A DNA stretch of 64,000 nucleotides from the NCBI GenBank assembly GCA_020445945.1, contig JAGRFQ010000001.1:30571-94570 (forward strand). Direction: 5' to 3'. Shown piece after piece: positions 8,996 to 18,132 of the stretch. Every line of letters starts with the position of its first letter. The stretch's first letter is position 1. This DNA is from Rhodocyclaceae bacterium. GTDB taxonomy: Bacteria > Pseudomonadota > Gammaproteobacteria > Burkholderiales > Rhodocyclaceae. The position numbers and the translations under genes were made by a program. The notes beneath the pieces were generated by a model, which ran no database searches, had not been told where the DNA came from, and was given only the letters and a program-made list of their open reading frames with translations.

Positions 8996-9838
8996 TCAGA
9001 ACAGGTTCAGATACCGGGCGTTGATCGCGTCCCCGAAGAACAGGGCGAGCAGCCCGGCGGCGGCAAGATAGGGGCCAAACGGGATGGGTGTGTTCCTGCC
9101 GTGACGCGAGAACAGGATCAGGCCAATGCCGATTACCGCGCCGACCACGGAGGACAGCAGGATGGTCAGCGGCAGCATCTGCCAGCCGAGCCACGCCCCG
9201 ATGGCCGCCAGCAGTTTGAAGTCGCCGTAGCCCATGCCCTCCTTGCCAGTGGCCAGGCGAAAGAGCTGAAACACCAGCCACAGGCTCATGTAGCCCGCGA
9301 TCGCGCCGATCACCGCGCTGGGCAGCGGTGTGTAGGTATGGCCGAGGTTGAAGATCAATCCGATCCACAGCAGCGGCTGGGTGATTGCATCGGGCAGCAG
9401 CTGGGTGTCGAGGTCGATGCACGCCAGGGCAAGGCTGGCCCAGATGAAGATCAGCGCGCCGACGGTCGCCAGGGTGTAGCCAAAGCGCCACGCAGCGGCC
9501 GCCGACAGCGCCGCGGTGGCGATCTCGACCAGCGGATAGCGCTTGCCGATCGTGGCCTGGCAGTGCCGGCACCGTCCCCGCAGCGCGAGATAGCTGATGA
9601 TCGGGATGTTGTCGCGCGCGTGGACCGCGTTGCCGCAGTGCGGGCAGCGCGAGCGCGGCGTGGCGAGATTGAAGCGCGTCTGTTCGGGCGCATCCTCACC
9701 CCGCAGCTCGGCGGCTTGCGCCGCCCATTCGCGCTCCATCATCACCGGCAGGCGGTGGATGACCACATTGAGGAAGCTGCCAACGAATAGCCCGAGCAGG
9801 CCGACCAGGGGGACGAGGAGTGCGCTTTCCTGAAGCAT
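8996..9838 (-). CDS. pilD: Type IV prepilin peptidase / N-methyltransferase
   Basis: This 280-residue inner-membrane aspartyl protease cleaves the leader of type IV prepilins and related pseudopilins and methylates the new N-terminus. The N-terminal cytoplasmic part has the two zinc-binding CxxC pairs (CPHC, CRHC) of the bifunctional form. The catalytic aspartates are in the IDLDTQLLPD and GYGDFK segments. About eight membrane helices follow, with the GSFLNVVIHRLP motif near the start. It lies downstream of pilC with a 49-base gap, forming the usual pilB-pilC-pilD order on the minus strand. Confidence 0.96.
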   Translation of the reverse strand: MLQESALLVPLVGLLGLFVGSFLNVVIHRLPVMMEREWAAQAAELRGEDAPEQTRFNLATPRSRCPHCGNAVHARDNIPIISYLALRGRCRHCQATIGKRYPLVEIATAALSAAAAWRFGYTLATVGALIFIWASLALACIDLDTQLLPDAITQPLLWIGLIFNLGHTYTPLPSAVIGAIAGYMSLWLVFQLFRLATGKEGMGYGDFKLLAAIGAWLGWQMLPLTILLSSVVGAVIGIGLILFSRHGRNTPIPFGPYLAAAGLLALFFGDAINARYLNLF

Positions 9839-9887
9839 AGAAGACCGGTCAATGCGCCCGGCCGCGGCGGCCGGGCCGGATCAGCGC

Positions 9888-11123
9888 TTAAACGACTGCG
9901 CCGAGTTTGAAAATCGGGAGATACATGGCGACCACGAGCCCGCCGATGACCGTGCCGAGGAAGACCATGATGATCGGCTCGAGCAGCTGGGAGAGCCCGG
10001 CAACCGCGTCGTCGACCTCCTGCTCGAAGAAATCCGCCACCTTGGCCAGCATCGCGTCAAGCTGGCCGGACTCTTCGCCGATCGACACCATCTGGACCAC
10101 CATCGTGGGGAAGACCTTGACCCCCTGCATGGCGACGGTCAGGCTGGTGCCGGTGCTGACATCGGACTGGATCTGCTTGGTGGCCATCTTGTAGACGTGG
10201 TTGCCCGAGGCGCCACCAACCGAGTCGAGCGCTTCGACCAGCGGGACGCCGGCGGCAAACATGGTGGATAGCGTGCGTGTCCAGCGCGCGATGGTGGCCT
10301 TGCGGATGATTTCTCCGATGACGGGAAACTGGAGGATCAGCCGGTCCATGGTGTTTTGCGCTTTCTCGGAGCGCCGGTAGGCCATCGTCAGCCCGATGAT
10401 GATGGCCGCCAGGGCGCCGAAGACGATGTACCAGTTCTCCACGAAATAGTCCGACATGGCGATCACGATGAGGGTCGGAGCCGGCAGGTCTGCGCCGAAG
10501 TTGGCGAAGACGTTCTTGAATTCGGGGATCACGAACAGCATCATCACCGAGATCACAATGCCGGCAACGATGATCACCGCGGCGGGGTAGAAGAGCGCGG
10601 ATTTGATCTTGCCCTTGATCGCGATGATCTTTTCCTTGTAGGTGGCCAGGCGGTCGAGCAGGTTGTCCAGAATACCGGCCTGTTCACCGGCGGCGACCAG
10701 GTTGCAGAACAGCGCATCGAAATGCAGCGGGTGCTTGCGGAACGCCTGTGACAGGCTGCTGCCGGTTTCGACATCGTTGCGGATGTCGTTGAGCAGGCGC
10801 CCCAGCGACGGGTTGCCGGAGCCCTTGATGCCGATGTCGAATGCCTGCAGCAGCGGGACGCCGGATTTCATCATCGTCGCCATCTGGCGGGTGAACAGCG
10901 CAATGTCCTTGTCGGTGATGCGCCGGCCGCGCGAGAGTTTGCGTTTCTTGACCTTGGTGACGAGCACGCCTTGCCGACGCAGCGTGGCCTGGACGACCGC
11001 TTCGCCGCCGGCGCGCATCTCGCCGCGGATGAGTTTGCCTTTCTTGTCCTTGCCTTCCCAGTCGTAGAGCGATTCCTTGGTGGTCGCTGCCGGGCGGCGG
11101 GCGGTACGGGTCGCGGTTGCCAT
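9888..11123 (-). CDS. pilC: Type IV pilus inner-membrane platform protein
   Basis: This 411-residue GspF/PilC-family protein forms the inner-membrane platform of the type IV pilus and couples the PilB motor to pilin assembly. Two T2SSF domains are visible (~78-201 and ~280-403), each with the FTRQMATMMKSGVPLLQAF or WTRTLSTMFAAGVPLVEAL pattern. Three hydrophobic segments are present, the last near the C-terminus (IIMVFLGTVIGGLVVAMYLPIF). The N-terminal basic/Ala region (TATRTARRPAATTKE) is variable in the family. The gap to pilB is 17 bases, so the genes are co-transcribed. Confidence 0.96.
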   Translation of the reverse strand: MATATRTARRPAATTKESLYDWEGKDKKGKLIRGEMRAGGEAVVQATLRRQGVLVTKVKKRKLSRGRRITDKDIALFTRQMATMMKSGVPLLQAFDIGIKGSGNPSLGRLLNDIRNDVETGSSLSQAFRKHPLHFDALFCNLVAAGEQAGILDNLLDRLATYKEKIIAIKGKIKSALFYPAAVIIVAGIVISVMMLFVIPEFKNVFANFGADLPAPTLIVIAMSDYFVENWYIVFGALAAIIIGLTMAYRRSEKAQNTMDRLILQFPVIGEIIRKATIARWTRTLSTMFAAGVPLVEALDSVGGASGNHVYKMATKQIQSDVSTGTSLTVAMQGVKVFPTMVVQMVSIGEESGQLDAMLAKVADFFEQEVDDAVAGLSQLLEPIIMVFLGTVIGGLVVAMYLPIFKLGAVV

Positions 11124-11140
11124 GGTCTGGTGTGCCTCTG

Positions 11141-12859
11141 TTACTCGTTGGTGGTGGCCAGCACTTCGGTCAGTGATGTCATGCCGGACTTCACTTTGCG
11201 CAGCCCCGACTGGCGCAGGTCCGACACGCCTTCGAGTTCGGCCTGTGCAGCGATATCCATCGAATTGCCGTTGTTCATGATGATGCGTTGAATCTCCTCG
11301 GAGATCGGCATGACCTGATAGATGCCGACCCGGCCCTTGTAGCCCGAGCCCTTGCAGCGCTCGCAGCCGACCGGCCCATAGGGCTGCCAGCTACCGTCGA
11401 GATCCGCCTCGCTGAAACCAGCCTCGATGAGCGCGTCGTGCGGGATGTCCAGCGGTTGCTTGCAGGTGCACAGCCGGCGTGCCAGGCGCTGCGCGGTGAT
11501 GAGGATCACCGACGAGGCAATGTTGAACGCTGCCACGCCCATGTTGCGCAGGCGCTCCAGCGTAGTCGGCGCGTCGTTGGTATGCAGGGTCGAAAACACG
11601 AGGTGGCCGGTCTGGGCGGCCTTGATGGAGATCTCGGCGGTTTCGTAGTCGCGGATCTCGCCCACCATGATGATGTCCGGATCCTGGCGCAGAAACGCGC
11701 GCAAGGCCGTCGCGAAGTTGAGCCCGGCCTTCTCGTTGACGTTGACCTGGTTGATGCCGGGCAGGTTGATTTCCGCCGGGTCTTCCGCGGTCGAGATGTT
11801 GCTGTCGCCCTTGTTGAGCAAATTCAGGCAGGTATAGAGCGAAACGGTCTTGCCGCTCCCGGTCGGGCCGGTCACCAGAATCATGCCGTAGGGGCGCTCC
11901 ACGGCTTCGAGCAGGGCGGCTTTCTGGTCGGGGTCGTAGCCCAGCGCGTCAACCCCGAGCATGGCGGACGATGGATCGAGAATACGCATCACGATCTTTT
12001 CGCCGTGCAGCGTCGGCAGGGTGGAGACGCGGAAGTCGATGGCCTTGTTCTTGGACAGCACCAGCTTCATCCGTCCGTCCTGGGGGACGCGCTTTTCGGA
12101 GATGTCGAGCCGCGAGATGACCTTGATGCGGGCCGCGATCTTTTCGCGCAATACCAGCGGTGGCTGGGCGATCTCGCGTAGCGTGCCATCGGTGCGTACG
12201 CGGATGCGGTAGTACTTTTCGTAGGGCTCGAAGTGGATATCGGAGGCGCCTTCGTTGATCGCGTCGATCAGCACTTTCTGGATGAAGCGGACAACCGGCG
12301 CATCGTCGACCTCGGCCTGAGCGTCGTCCGCGCTGGCGGTGTCGCCCGGCGCCTCCTGCTCCAGCATGTCCATGTCGAACTCGTCGCCGGTCAGCGCCTC
12401 GAGCGTATCCTTGGTCGACTCCGCGCGTTTCTCGATGACCGTTTCGAGCTTGCTGGCCTCGACCACAATCGCGTCAACGGACAGGCCGCTCTGAAACCGG
12501 ATTTCATCCAGTGCGCGCAGATTGGTCGGGTCGGCCAGTGCCACCGTCAGGCGGTTGCCGCGTTTGCCGATCGGTAGAACATGGTGTTTGCCGACCAGCT
12601 TGCGGTCGATGGCGTCGGACAGGATGGTCGCCGGGTCGAGTGCGGCGATGTCCATCAGCGGGTAGCCGAACGTCTCGGCCGCAAAGCACGCAATTTCCTG
12701 CTCCGAGAGCAGGCCGCGTTTGGCTGCCTCGAGGACAAAACCGTTGGTTTTGTCTTTCGGCTCAGTCGTGCACGCCACAGCATCCGCTTCCGAGATGCGG
12801 TTTTGCTGAATCAGCGCGCGCGCCAGGCCACTGAGCGCAATTTGCGGATTTGCTGCCAT
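11141..12859 (-). CDS. pilB: Type IV pilus assembly ATPase
   Basis: This hexameric AAA-like ATPase powers pilus extension. It has an N-terminal MshEN domain (~1-150) and a catalytic C-domain with Walker A GPTGSGKT, the Asp box, Walker B (DIIMVGEIRDYETAEI), the His box and a zinc-binding tetracysteine region (CTC...CERCKGSGYKGR). I chose the ATG at 12859 (protein begins MAANPQIALS). A GTG at 12865 would add two residues but lies inside the AGGTGG Shine-Dalgarno. It heads the pilB-pilC-pilD operon; no pilin gene is present in the window. Confidence 0.95.
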   Translation of the reverse strand: MAANPQIALSGLARALIQQNRISEADAVACTTEPKDKTNGFVLEAAKRGLLSEQEIACFAAETFGYPLMDIAALDPATILSDAIDRKLVGKHHVLPIGKRGNRLTVALADPTNLRALDEIRFQSGLSVDAIVVEASKLETVIEKRAESTKDTLEALTGDEFDMDMLEQEAPGDTASADDAQAEVDDAPVVRFIQKVLIDAINEGASDIHFEPYEKYYRIRVRTDGTLREIAQPPLVLREKIAARIKVISRLDISEKRVPQDGRMKLVLSKNKAIDFRVSTLPTLHGEKIVMRILDPSSAMLGVDALGYDPDQKAALLEAVERPYGMILVTGPTGSGKTVSLYTCLNLLNKGDSNISTAEDPAEINLPGINQVNVNEKAGLNFATALRAFLRQDPDIIMVGEIRDYETAEISIKAAQTGHLVFSTLHTNDAPTTLERLRNMGVAAFNIASSVILITAQRLARRLCTCKQPLDIPHDALIEAGFSEADLDGSWQPYGPVGCERCKGSGYKGRVGIYQVMPISEEIQRIIMNNGNSMDIAAQAELEGVSDLRQSGLRKVKSGMTSLTEVLATTNE

Positions 12860-12947
12860 ATCCACCTTTTATCGGACCGACATAACATGGTGCATTGCTT
12901 GATGTTGCTTGTAAAGCATGCGATGCAAGCCATTGTGACACCGGTGT

Positions 12948-14216
12948 TTATGCTTCCGGCCTGAACAACTTTGCAGTCTTCACCATGCGGTCTTGGGTTT
13001 GAACAACCTCAATCGGAACATCGCCGATTCGCACGGACAATCCGGTTTCCGGAATGTCCTGAAGGTATTCAACAATCAACCCATTTAATGTCTTCGGCCC
13101 GTCAATCGGAAGGTTGAGGCCTAATTTGCGGTTCAGATCCCGCAAGTTGTGTGCGCCGTCGACCAGCACGCTGTTGTCGTCCTGCCAGGCGAGGGAGTCG
13201 GCGCTGTCGGGCGAGCTGGTGGTGAACTTGCCGATCATCTCTTCGATGATGTCTTCCAGCGCGACCAGCCCGAGCAGCTCTCCGTACTCGTCCACCACCA
13301 GGCCCATGCGCTGCTTGTTCTCCTGAAAGAACTGCAGCTGCGAGTACACCGGCGTGTCGGCGGGGATGAAGTACGGCTTGGTGGTCATCTCGCGCAATGC
13401 GTCGTGATCGACGCTGCTGTCGAGCGCGTGGCCGAGCAGGCGGCGCAGATGCAGGATGCCGATGACGTTGTCGGATTCACCATCGAAAACCGGCAGGCGG
13501 GTGTGGTAGCTGGTGGCGATTTGCTGGTGAATGTCGTCGATCGGGTCGGCCAGATCGATGCCCTCGATTGCGCCGCGCGGGATCATCACGTCCTCGACCG
13601 TGATGTCTTCGAGCTCGAACATGTTGAGCAGGATGCTGCGGTGTTTGGTCGGGATGACGTGGCCGGCCTCGAGCACCATGGCGCGCAGCTCTTCGGTCGA
13701 CAAGTGCTTGTCGTCGTCAGCGCTGTCGCGGTGCAGACCAATCGCGCGCAGCAGCGCGGCCACGAACAGGTTGACGAACCACACCGCGAAATAAGACGCA
13801 CGCAGCAGGAACGTGAGCGGGAACGCGTACAGCACGGCGAGCTTGTCGGCGTAGCGCGCGCCAATCACCTTGGGCGTGATCTCCGAGAACACCAGAATCA
13901 GGAAGGTGATCAGCAAGGTGCCGACGCCCAGCGCCCAGCGCTCTTCGCCGAACAGCTCGATCGCGATCACGCCGGTCAGGGTTGCGGCGGCGGCGTTGAC
14001 CAGGTTATTGAACAGGAGGATCACGCCGAGCAGTTTCTCTGTCTGGTCGAGCAGGTCGAGCGCGAGCTCGGCGCCGCGATGCCCGGCATTGGCCATCGAA
14101 CGCAGGCGATAACGGTTGGAAGCCATCATGGTCGTCTCGGCCATCGAGAACAGACCGGAGAACACCAGGAGCAGCGCGAGCGCGCCGATTTGAACTGACA
14201 GGGAGACTTCGGGCAC
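12948..14216 (-). CDS. CNNM/CBS-domain membrane protein (CorB/HlyC family)
   Basis: This 422-residue protein has an N-terminal CNNM (DUF21) membrane domain with ~4 helices (~1-190; FSGLFSMAETTMM, TEKLLGVILLFNNLVN, FSEITPKVIGARYADKLA). A CBS pair follows (~205-335; VMIPRGAIEGID, YHTRLPVFDG, MGLVVDEYGELLGLVALEDIIEEMIG), then a C-terminal CorC_HlyC domain. Family members are linked to Mg2+/Co2+ transport or efflux; the old haemolysin name is misleading. The length fits E. coli YfjD/CorB. It is downstream of the CcsA-like gene on the same strand (71-base gap). Confidence 0.92.
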   Translation of the reverse strand: MPEVSLSVQIGALALLLVFSGLFSMAETTMMASNRYRLRSMANAGHRGAELALDLLDQTEKLLGVILLFNNLVNAAAATLTGVIAIELFGEERWALGVGTLLITFLILVFSEITPKVIGARYADKLAVLYAFPLTFLLRASYFAVWFVNLFVAALLRAIGLHRDSADDDKHLSTEELRAMVLEAGHVIPTKHRSILLNMFELEDITVEDVMIPRGAIEGIDLADPIDDIHQQIATSYHTRLPVFDGESDNVIGILHLRRLLGHALDSSVDHDALREMTTKPYFIPADTPVYSQLQFFQENKQRMGLVVDEYGELLGLVALEDIIEEMIGKFTTSSPDSADSLAWQDDNSVLVDGAHNLRDLNRKLGLNLPIDGPKTLNGLIVEYLQDIPETGLSVRIGDVPIEVVQTQDRMVKTAKLFRPEA

Positions 14217-14287
14217 GAAGGGTCGGCGGAATGAAGGGTGGATCGAGTATTCCGGCCCGCCCGCCGGATGTCAATTCGGTAGCGCGA

Positions 14288-15115
14288 TCAGGCGCTGCGG
14301 TGAAGGACCACTTCGACCACGAAGCGGCTGCCCACATAGGCCAGCATCAAGGCGATGAAACCGGCCATGGTCCAGCGTTGGGCGAGTTTGCCGCGCCAGC
14401 CCCAGAGGCGGCGGCCGAGCAGGAGGGCGCCAAAGAGCAGCCACGAAATGGCCGCAAAGATGGTTTTGTGGTCCAGCTGAAAGGCTTTGTCGAACAGCGC
14501 TTCGGAGAACACCACGCCGGAGATCAGGGTCAGCGTCAGCAGGACGAAAGCGATGCGGATCAGGCGGAACAGCAGGTGCTCCATGGTCAGCAGCGGCGGC
14601 AGGCTGGCAAAAACCGATGACAGCCGGGCATGGTGGAGGCGTTTTTCGGCGATGGCCATCAGCAGCGCGTGCAGCGTAGCCAGCGTGAACAAGCTGTAGG
14701 CCAGCATGGCGACGATGAAGTGGGCGCGAAACGCGGGGGAGCCGGCCTTGTCGAGCAGCAGCGGCGGCGGGAACATGGCCGGCAACAGTGTGCATACCGC
14801 GGCGGCCGGCATCACGAAGGTCTGCAGGCCGTCAAGGCGCGCGAAGAAATTCTCGATCCAGTAGAACAGCACCGCTAGCCAGACCATCAGCGACAGGGCG
14901 GTGCCAAAACCGAAATGCATGCCCTGACCCGGAAACAGCTCGCCATGCAACACCACGCCGTGAGCCAGCAGGGCGACCAGCAGCGCTGCGCGCTCGGCGG
15001 TCGACAGGCCGCGCCGGGGCGTTGTGCCGGACGGGTGCCAGCGCGTACGCCAGAAATGTGCGCCGAGCGCGGCGTACATGGAGGCGGGCACCAGATGCAG
15101 TAGAATCGAGGGCAT
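14288..15115 (-). CDS. CcsA/YpjD-like cytochrome c assembly family membrane protein
   Basis: This 275-residue integral membrane protein has ~8 hydrophobic helices and the CcsA-type core (LFYWIENFFARLDGLQTFVMP, FRAHFIVAMLAYSLFTLATLHALLMA, LDHKTIFAAISWLLFGALLLGRRLWGWRG). It lacks the full WWD-rich haem-handling motif of true CcsA. Proteins of this type (E. coli YpjD) sit next to ffh across beta- and gammaproteobacteria, as here (divergent, 37-base gap). The role is unproven, although CcsA similarity suggests haem or cytochrome biogenesis, or accessory membrane function. Confidence 0.85.
   Translation of the reverse strand: MPSILLHLVPASMYAALGAHFWRTRWHPSGTTPRRGLSTAERAALLVALLAHGVVLHGELFPGQGMHFGFGTALSLMVWLAVLFYWIENFFARLDGLQTFVMPAAAVCTLLPAMFPPPLLLDKAGSPAFRAHFIVAMLAYSLFTLATLHALLMAIAEKRLHHARLSSVFASLPPLLTMEHLLFRLIRIAFVLLTLTLISGVVFSEALFDKAFQLDHKTIFAAISWLLFGALLLGRRLWGWRGKLAQRWTMAGFIALMLAYVGSRFVVEVVLHRSA
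15101..15106 (+). promoter_or_regulatory. Possible -10 element of the ffh promoter
   Basis: TAGAAT matches TATAAT at 5 of 6 positions and lies 46 bases before the ffh ATG, inside the start of the divergent CcsA-like gene. No good -35 is seen at 17 bases. The same TAGAAT form occurs before glyA and cytochrome c4. Weak evidence. Confidence 0.35.
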
Positions 15116-15152
15116 CCGACAAGTTTACTCCAAGGCCGATTCCCGAACCATC

Positions 15153-16511
15153 ATGCTGGATAATTTGACGCAGCGACTGTCGAAAGTCGTCAAGACCATC
15201 CGTGGCCAGGCCCGCCTGACCGAAGACAACATTCAGGACGCCATGCGTGAGGTGCGCATGGCCTTGCTTGAGGCCGATGTGGCGTTGCCGGTGGTCAAGG
15301 ACTTCGTCGCCCGGGTTCGCGAGAAGGCGGTCGGCCAGGCGGTGATCGGTTCGCTGACGCCGGGCCAGGCGCTGGTCGGTGTGGTCAACGACGAGTTGTG
15401 CGCGTTGATGGGCGGCCAGCACGAGGGCATCAACCTGGCGACCCAGCCGCCCGCGGTGGTGTTGATGGCGGGCCTGCAGGGTGCGGGCAAGACCACCACC
15501 ACCGGCAAGCTCGGCAAGTTGCTGCGCGAGCGTCACAAGAAGAAGGTCCTGGTGGTGTCGGCGGACGTCTATCGCCCGGCGGCCATCGAGCAGCTCAAGA
15601 CCGTGGCCGGCCAGGCCGGGGTTGAGTTCTTTCCCTCGGACATTTCGCAAAAACCGGTGGACATCGCGCGGGCTGCGCTCGACTACGCGCGCAAGCATTT
15701 CATCGATGTGCTGCTGGTCGACACGGCGGGCCGGTTGGCCATCGACGAAGCGATGATGGCCGAGATCAAGGCCGTGCACGCCGCCATCAAGCCGGTCGAG
15801 ACGCTGTTCGTGGTGGATGCCATGCTCGGTCAGGACGCGGTCAACACCGCCCATGCGTTCAGCGAAGCGTTGCCGCTGACGGGGGTCGTGCTGACCAAGC
15901 TCGATGGTGACGCGCGTGGTGGCGCCGCATTGTCGGTACGCCACGTCACCGGCAAGCCGCTCAAGTTCGCCGGCGTGGGCGAGAAGCTCGACGGCCTCGA
16001 AGAGTTCCACCCCGACCGGATGGCCTCGCGCATCCTCGGCATGGGCGACATCCTCGGGCTGGTTGACGAAGCGCGACGCAATGTCGATGAGGAAAAGGCC
16101 AAGGCCTTTGCCAAGAAACTCAAATCCGGCAAGGGATTTGACATGAACGACTTCAAGGAACAGATCGGGCAGATGCGCAAGATGGGCGGCCTCGGCGCGC
16201 TCATGGACAAACTGCCGGCCCAGTTCGCGCAGGCCGCCGGTCAGTTGCAGGGCGGTGCGGAAGAAAAGATGGTGGGCCGGGTGGAGGGCATCATCAATTC
16301 AATGACGCCCGCCGAGCGCGCCCGGCCGGAGATTCTCAAGGCCTCGCGCAAGCGTCGCATCGCCGCCGGCGCCGGCGTATCGGTGCAAGAGGTCAACCGC
16401 CTGCTCAAGCAATTCGAGCAGACCCAGAAAGTGATGAAGCAGTTCTCCAAGGGCGGCATGGCAAAGATGATGCGCGGCATGAAGGGCATGATGCCGGGGA
16501 TGATGCGCTGA
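15153..16511 (+). CDS. ffh: Signal recognition particle GTPase Ffh
   Basis: This 452-residue SRP54 homologue binds 4.5S RNA and signal sequences and targets membrane proteins to FtsY. The order is N domain (1-~85), G domain with GLQGAGKT at 107-114, DTAGRLAIDEAMM and TKLDGDARGGAALS, and the Met-rich M domain ending MMRGMKGMMPGMMR. The ATG at 15153 (MLDNLTQRLS) is the conserved start. A longer in-phase extension to 15024 runs through the opposite gene and has no family counterpart. The downstream DUF455 frame overlaps its stop. Confidence 0.97.
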   Translation: MLDNLTQRLSKVVKTIRGQARLTEDNIQDAMREVRMALLEADVALPVVKDFVARVREKAVGQAVIGSLTPGQALVGVVNDELCALMGGQHEGINLATQPPAVVLMAGLQGAGKTTTTGKLGKLLRERHKKKVLVVSADVYRPAAIEQLKTVAGQAGVEFFPSDISQKPVDIARAALDYARKHFIDVLLVDTAGRLAIDEAMMAEIKAVHAAIKPVETLFVVDAMLGQDAVNTAHAFSEALPLTGVVLTKLDGDARGGAALSVRHVTGKPLKFAGVGEKLDGLEEFHPDRMASRILGMGDILGLVDEARRNVDEEKAKAFAKKLKSGKGFDMNDFKEQIGQMRKMGGLGALMDKLPAQFAQAAGQLQGGAEEKMVGRVEGIINSMTPAERARPEILKASRKRRIAAGAGVSVQEVNRLLKQFEQTQKVMKQFSKGGMAKMMRGMKGMMPGMMR

Positions 16512-17350
16512 CCGCTTGTGCCGACGCGCCGCTTCGGTCGGTCTTTGCGGCCGCGCGCGCCGCGCTCGGGTGCCGCGATCCGGCCCACAAATGCGCATGT
16601 GCGGCCCAGCTTCGCGCCGACCTGCGCGCCGGGCGGCTGTCCTTCGACGATCCCGCACCCGTCGAGCCGATTGGCGAGGCCGGGCGACCGCCGCGCCCGC
16701 GGCTTGTCGCGCCGGGGGCCGTGGCTACGCGCCGGGTGTCCAGCGCCGAAGGCCATGCCGCCTTGCTGCACGCCATCGCGCATATTGAGTTCAACGCCAT
16801 CAATCTGGCGCTCGACTGCGTCTACAGGTTTCGTGGGCTGGCAGCGGATTTCTACACTGGCTGGGCCGATGTGGCGGCCGAGGAGGCCTCTCACTTCGGC
16901 CTGGTGTGTGAGCGCTTGCGTGCCCTGGGGCATGACTACGGCGACTTTCCGGCGCACAACGGTCTGTGGGAGATGACGGTCAAGACCGCGCACGACCCGC
17001 TCGCACGGATGGCGCTGGTGCCGCGCGTGCTGGAGGCGCGCGGGCTGGACGCAACGCCGCCGATCATGCGCAAACTTGAGGCGATCGGTGACGCCGAAAC
17101 CCTGCGCGTGCTCGAAATCATCCTGCGTGACGAGATCGGTCATGTTGCCTTGGGCGATCGCTGGTTTCGCCACTTCTGCGCGCTGCGCGGGGTCGAGCCC
17201 GAAGCCACCTATCTCGCGCTGATCGAGGACTTCGACGCGCCGTGGCCGCACCCACCGCTCAATCTGCCGGCCCGGCGCGAAGCCGGATTCGGCGAGGGCG
17301 AACTGGCCGTGCTCGGCGCGCCGCGTCAGCGTCACGGTGGCAAGCGCTGA
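16508..17350 (+). CDS. DUF455 ferritin-like protein, probable CTG start coupled to ffh
   Basis: This ferritin-like protein is ~280 residues if read from CTG 16508. That codon overlaps the ffh stop (CTGA) and has GGGGA about 7 bases upstream. Carboxylate/His helix motifs of a di-iron fold are visible (AIAHIEFNAINLALD, AEEASHF, ILRDEIGHVALGDRWF). The N-terminal part (LRSVFAAARAALGCRDPAHK, GRLSFDDPAPVEPIGEAGRP) matches the usual DUF455 N-terminus, but no ATG, GTG or TTG precedes it in phase. The first standard start, GTG 16721, would remove ~70 conserved residues. Function is unknown; family members are annotated as rRNA-metabolism or MiaE-like proteins without proof. Confidence 0.8.
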   Translation: MTACADAPLRSVFAAARAALGCRDPAHKCACAAQLRADLRAGRLSFDDPAPVEPIGEAGRPPRPRLVAPGAVATRRVSSAEGHAALLHAIAHIEFNAINLALDCVYRFRGLAADFYTGWADVAAEEASHFGLVCERLRALGHDYGDFPAHNGLWEMTVKTAHDPLARMALVPRVLEARGLDATPPIMRKLEAIGDAETLRVLEIILRDEIGHVALGDRWFRHFCALRGVEPEATYLALIEDFDAPWPHPPLNLPARREAGFGEGELAVLGAPRQRHGGKR

Positions 17351-17396
17351 ACTGCCGCCCGCTGCGTCGCCAGCCCGGAACGCTGTGTTCCAACGC

Positions 17397-17424
17397 AAAC
17401 GGGGCGGCCGAAGCCACCCCGTTT
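17397..17424 (-). terminator. Hairpin with UUCG tetraloop after cytochrome c4
   Basis: A 12-bp stem (17397-17408 with 17413-17424), fully paired on the minus strand with one G-U, is closed by a C(UUCG)G tetraloop, a very stable RNA loop. The T-run after it is short (TTT). It lies 20 bases beyond the cytochrome c4 stop and 47 bases beyond the DUF455 stop, so it may end both convergent transcripts. Confidence 0.7.
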
Positions 17425-17443
17425 GGCCACCGGTGGTCCGCGG

Positions 17444-18076
17444 TCAGCGCAGGCCGGCGATAAAGTCCGATACCGCCTTGATTTCCTTGTCGGTCATCTT
17501 GATGGCCACCATCTGCATCATCTTGGCCGGATCGTTGGCGCGCTCGCCTTCGCGGAAGGCGCGAAGCTGTGCCTCGGTGTAGTCGGCAAACTGGCCGGCC
17601 AGACGCGGGAACTGGGCCGGCAGGCCCTTGCCGGCCGGGCCGTGACAGGCGGCGCATGCCGGCAAGCCTTTCGACTTGTCGCCCGCGCGCCACAGCTTCT
17701 GGCCCCACTCAACCGTCTCGCCGTTCTTAGCAGCGTCCGGTTGCAGCGTCTGGCTGGCGAAGTAGTGGGCCAGCCCCTTCATGTCTTCGTCGCTCAGCGC
17801 CATCACCATGCCGTTCATGACGGCGTTGACGCGCGTCGGTTGGCCGCCGTCGGCCGCCTTGAACTCGCGCAATTGCTTGTACAGGTATTCGGGGACCTGA
17901 CCGGCCAGCTTGGGGTTGGCGGGCAACTGGCTGTTGCCGTCGGCACTGTGACAGCCGGCACAGATGGTCTCGGCAATTTGTTTGCCTTTGGCAACATCGG
18001 GGGCGGAGGCCCCTTCGCTGGCATGGAGACTGCCCGCAGAGAGCAGCAATGAGAGCAACAGTGAGCGCTTCAGCAT
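17444..18076 (-). CDS. Diheme cytochrome c4
   Basis: This 210-residue periplasmic cytochrome begins at ATG 18076, directly before the signal peptide KRSLLLSLLLSAGSLHA; the longer frame upstream has no signal character. Two CxxCH haem sites (CAGCH at ~39-43 and CAACH in the second half) and two similar domains with KLAGQ / RLAGQ and later Met ligands identify cytochrome c4. It carries electrons from the bc1 complex to cbb3-type oxidases or to denitrification enzymes, which fits a denitrifying betaproteobacterium. It is transcribed divergently from engB. Confidence 0.94.
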   Translation of the reverse strand: MLKRSLLLSLLLSAGSLHASEGASAPDVAKGKQIAETICAGCHSADGNSQLPANPKLAGQVPEYLYKQLREFKAADGGQPTRVNAVMNGMVMALSDEDMKGLAHYFASQTLQPDAAKNGETVEWGQKLWRAGDKSKGLPACAACHGPAGKGLPAQFPRLAGQFADYTEAQLRAFREGERANDPAKMMQMVAIKMTDKEIKAVSDFIAGLR

Positions 18077-18122
18077 GTTCTTAATGTCCTCGGAAGCCGT
18101 GGGCGATTTTTCAAATCCTGAT

Positions 18123-18132
18123 ATTCTATAAC
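18123..18132. promoter_or_regulatory. Overlapping divergent -10 elements, cytochrome c4 / engB
   Basis: In the AT-rich centre of the 121-base divergent gap, plus-strand TATAAC (18127-18132, 5/6 match) could serve engB. Minus-strand TAGAAT (18128-18123, 5/6 match) could serve cytochrome c4. Neither has a strong -35. If both are real they overlap and would compete. Confidence 0.35.

Noticed and set aside
12866-12947. Possible sigma-54 promoter before pilB
   Set aside because: A TGGC...GC pair is present but the GG-to-GC distance is 12 rather than 10, and no consistent match was found.
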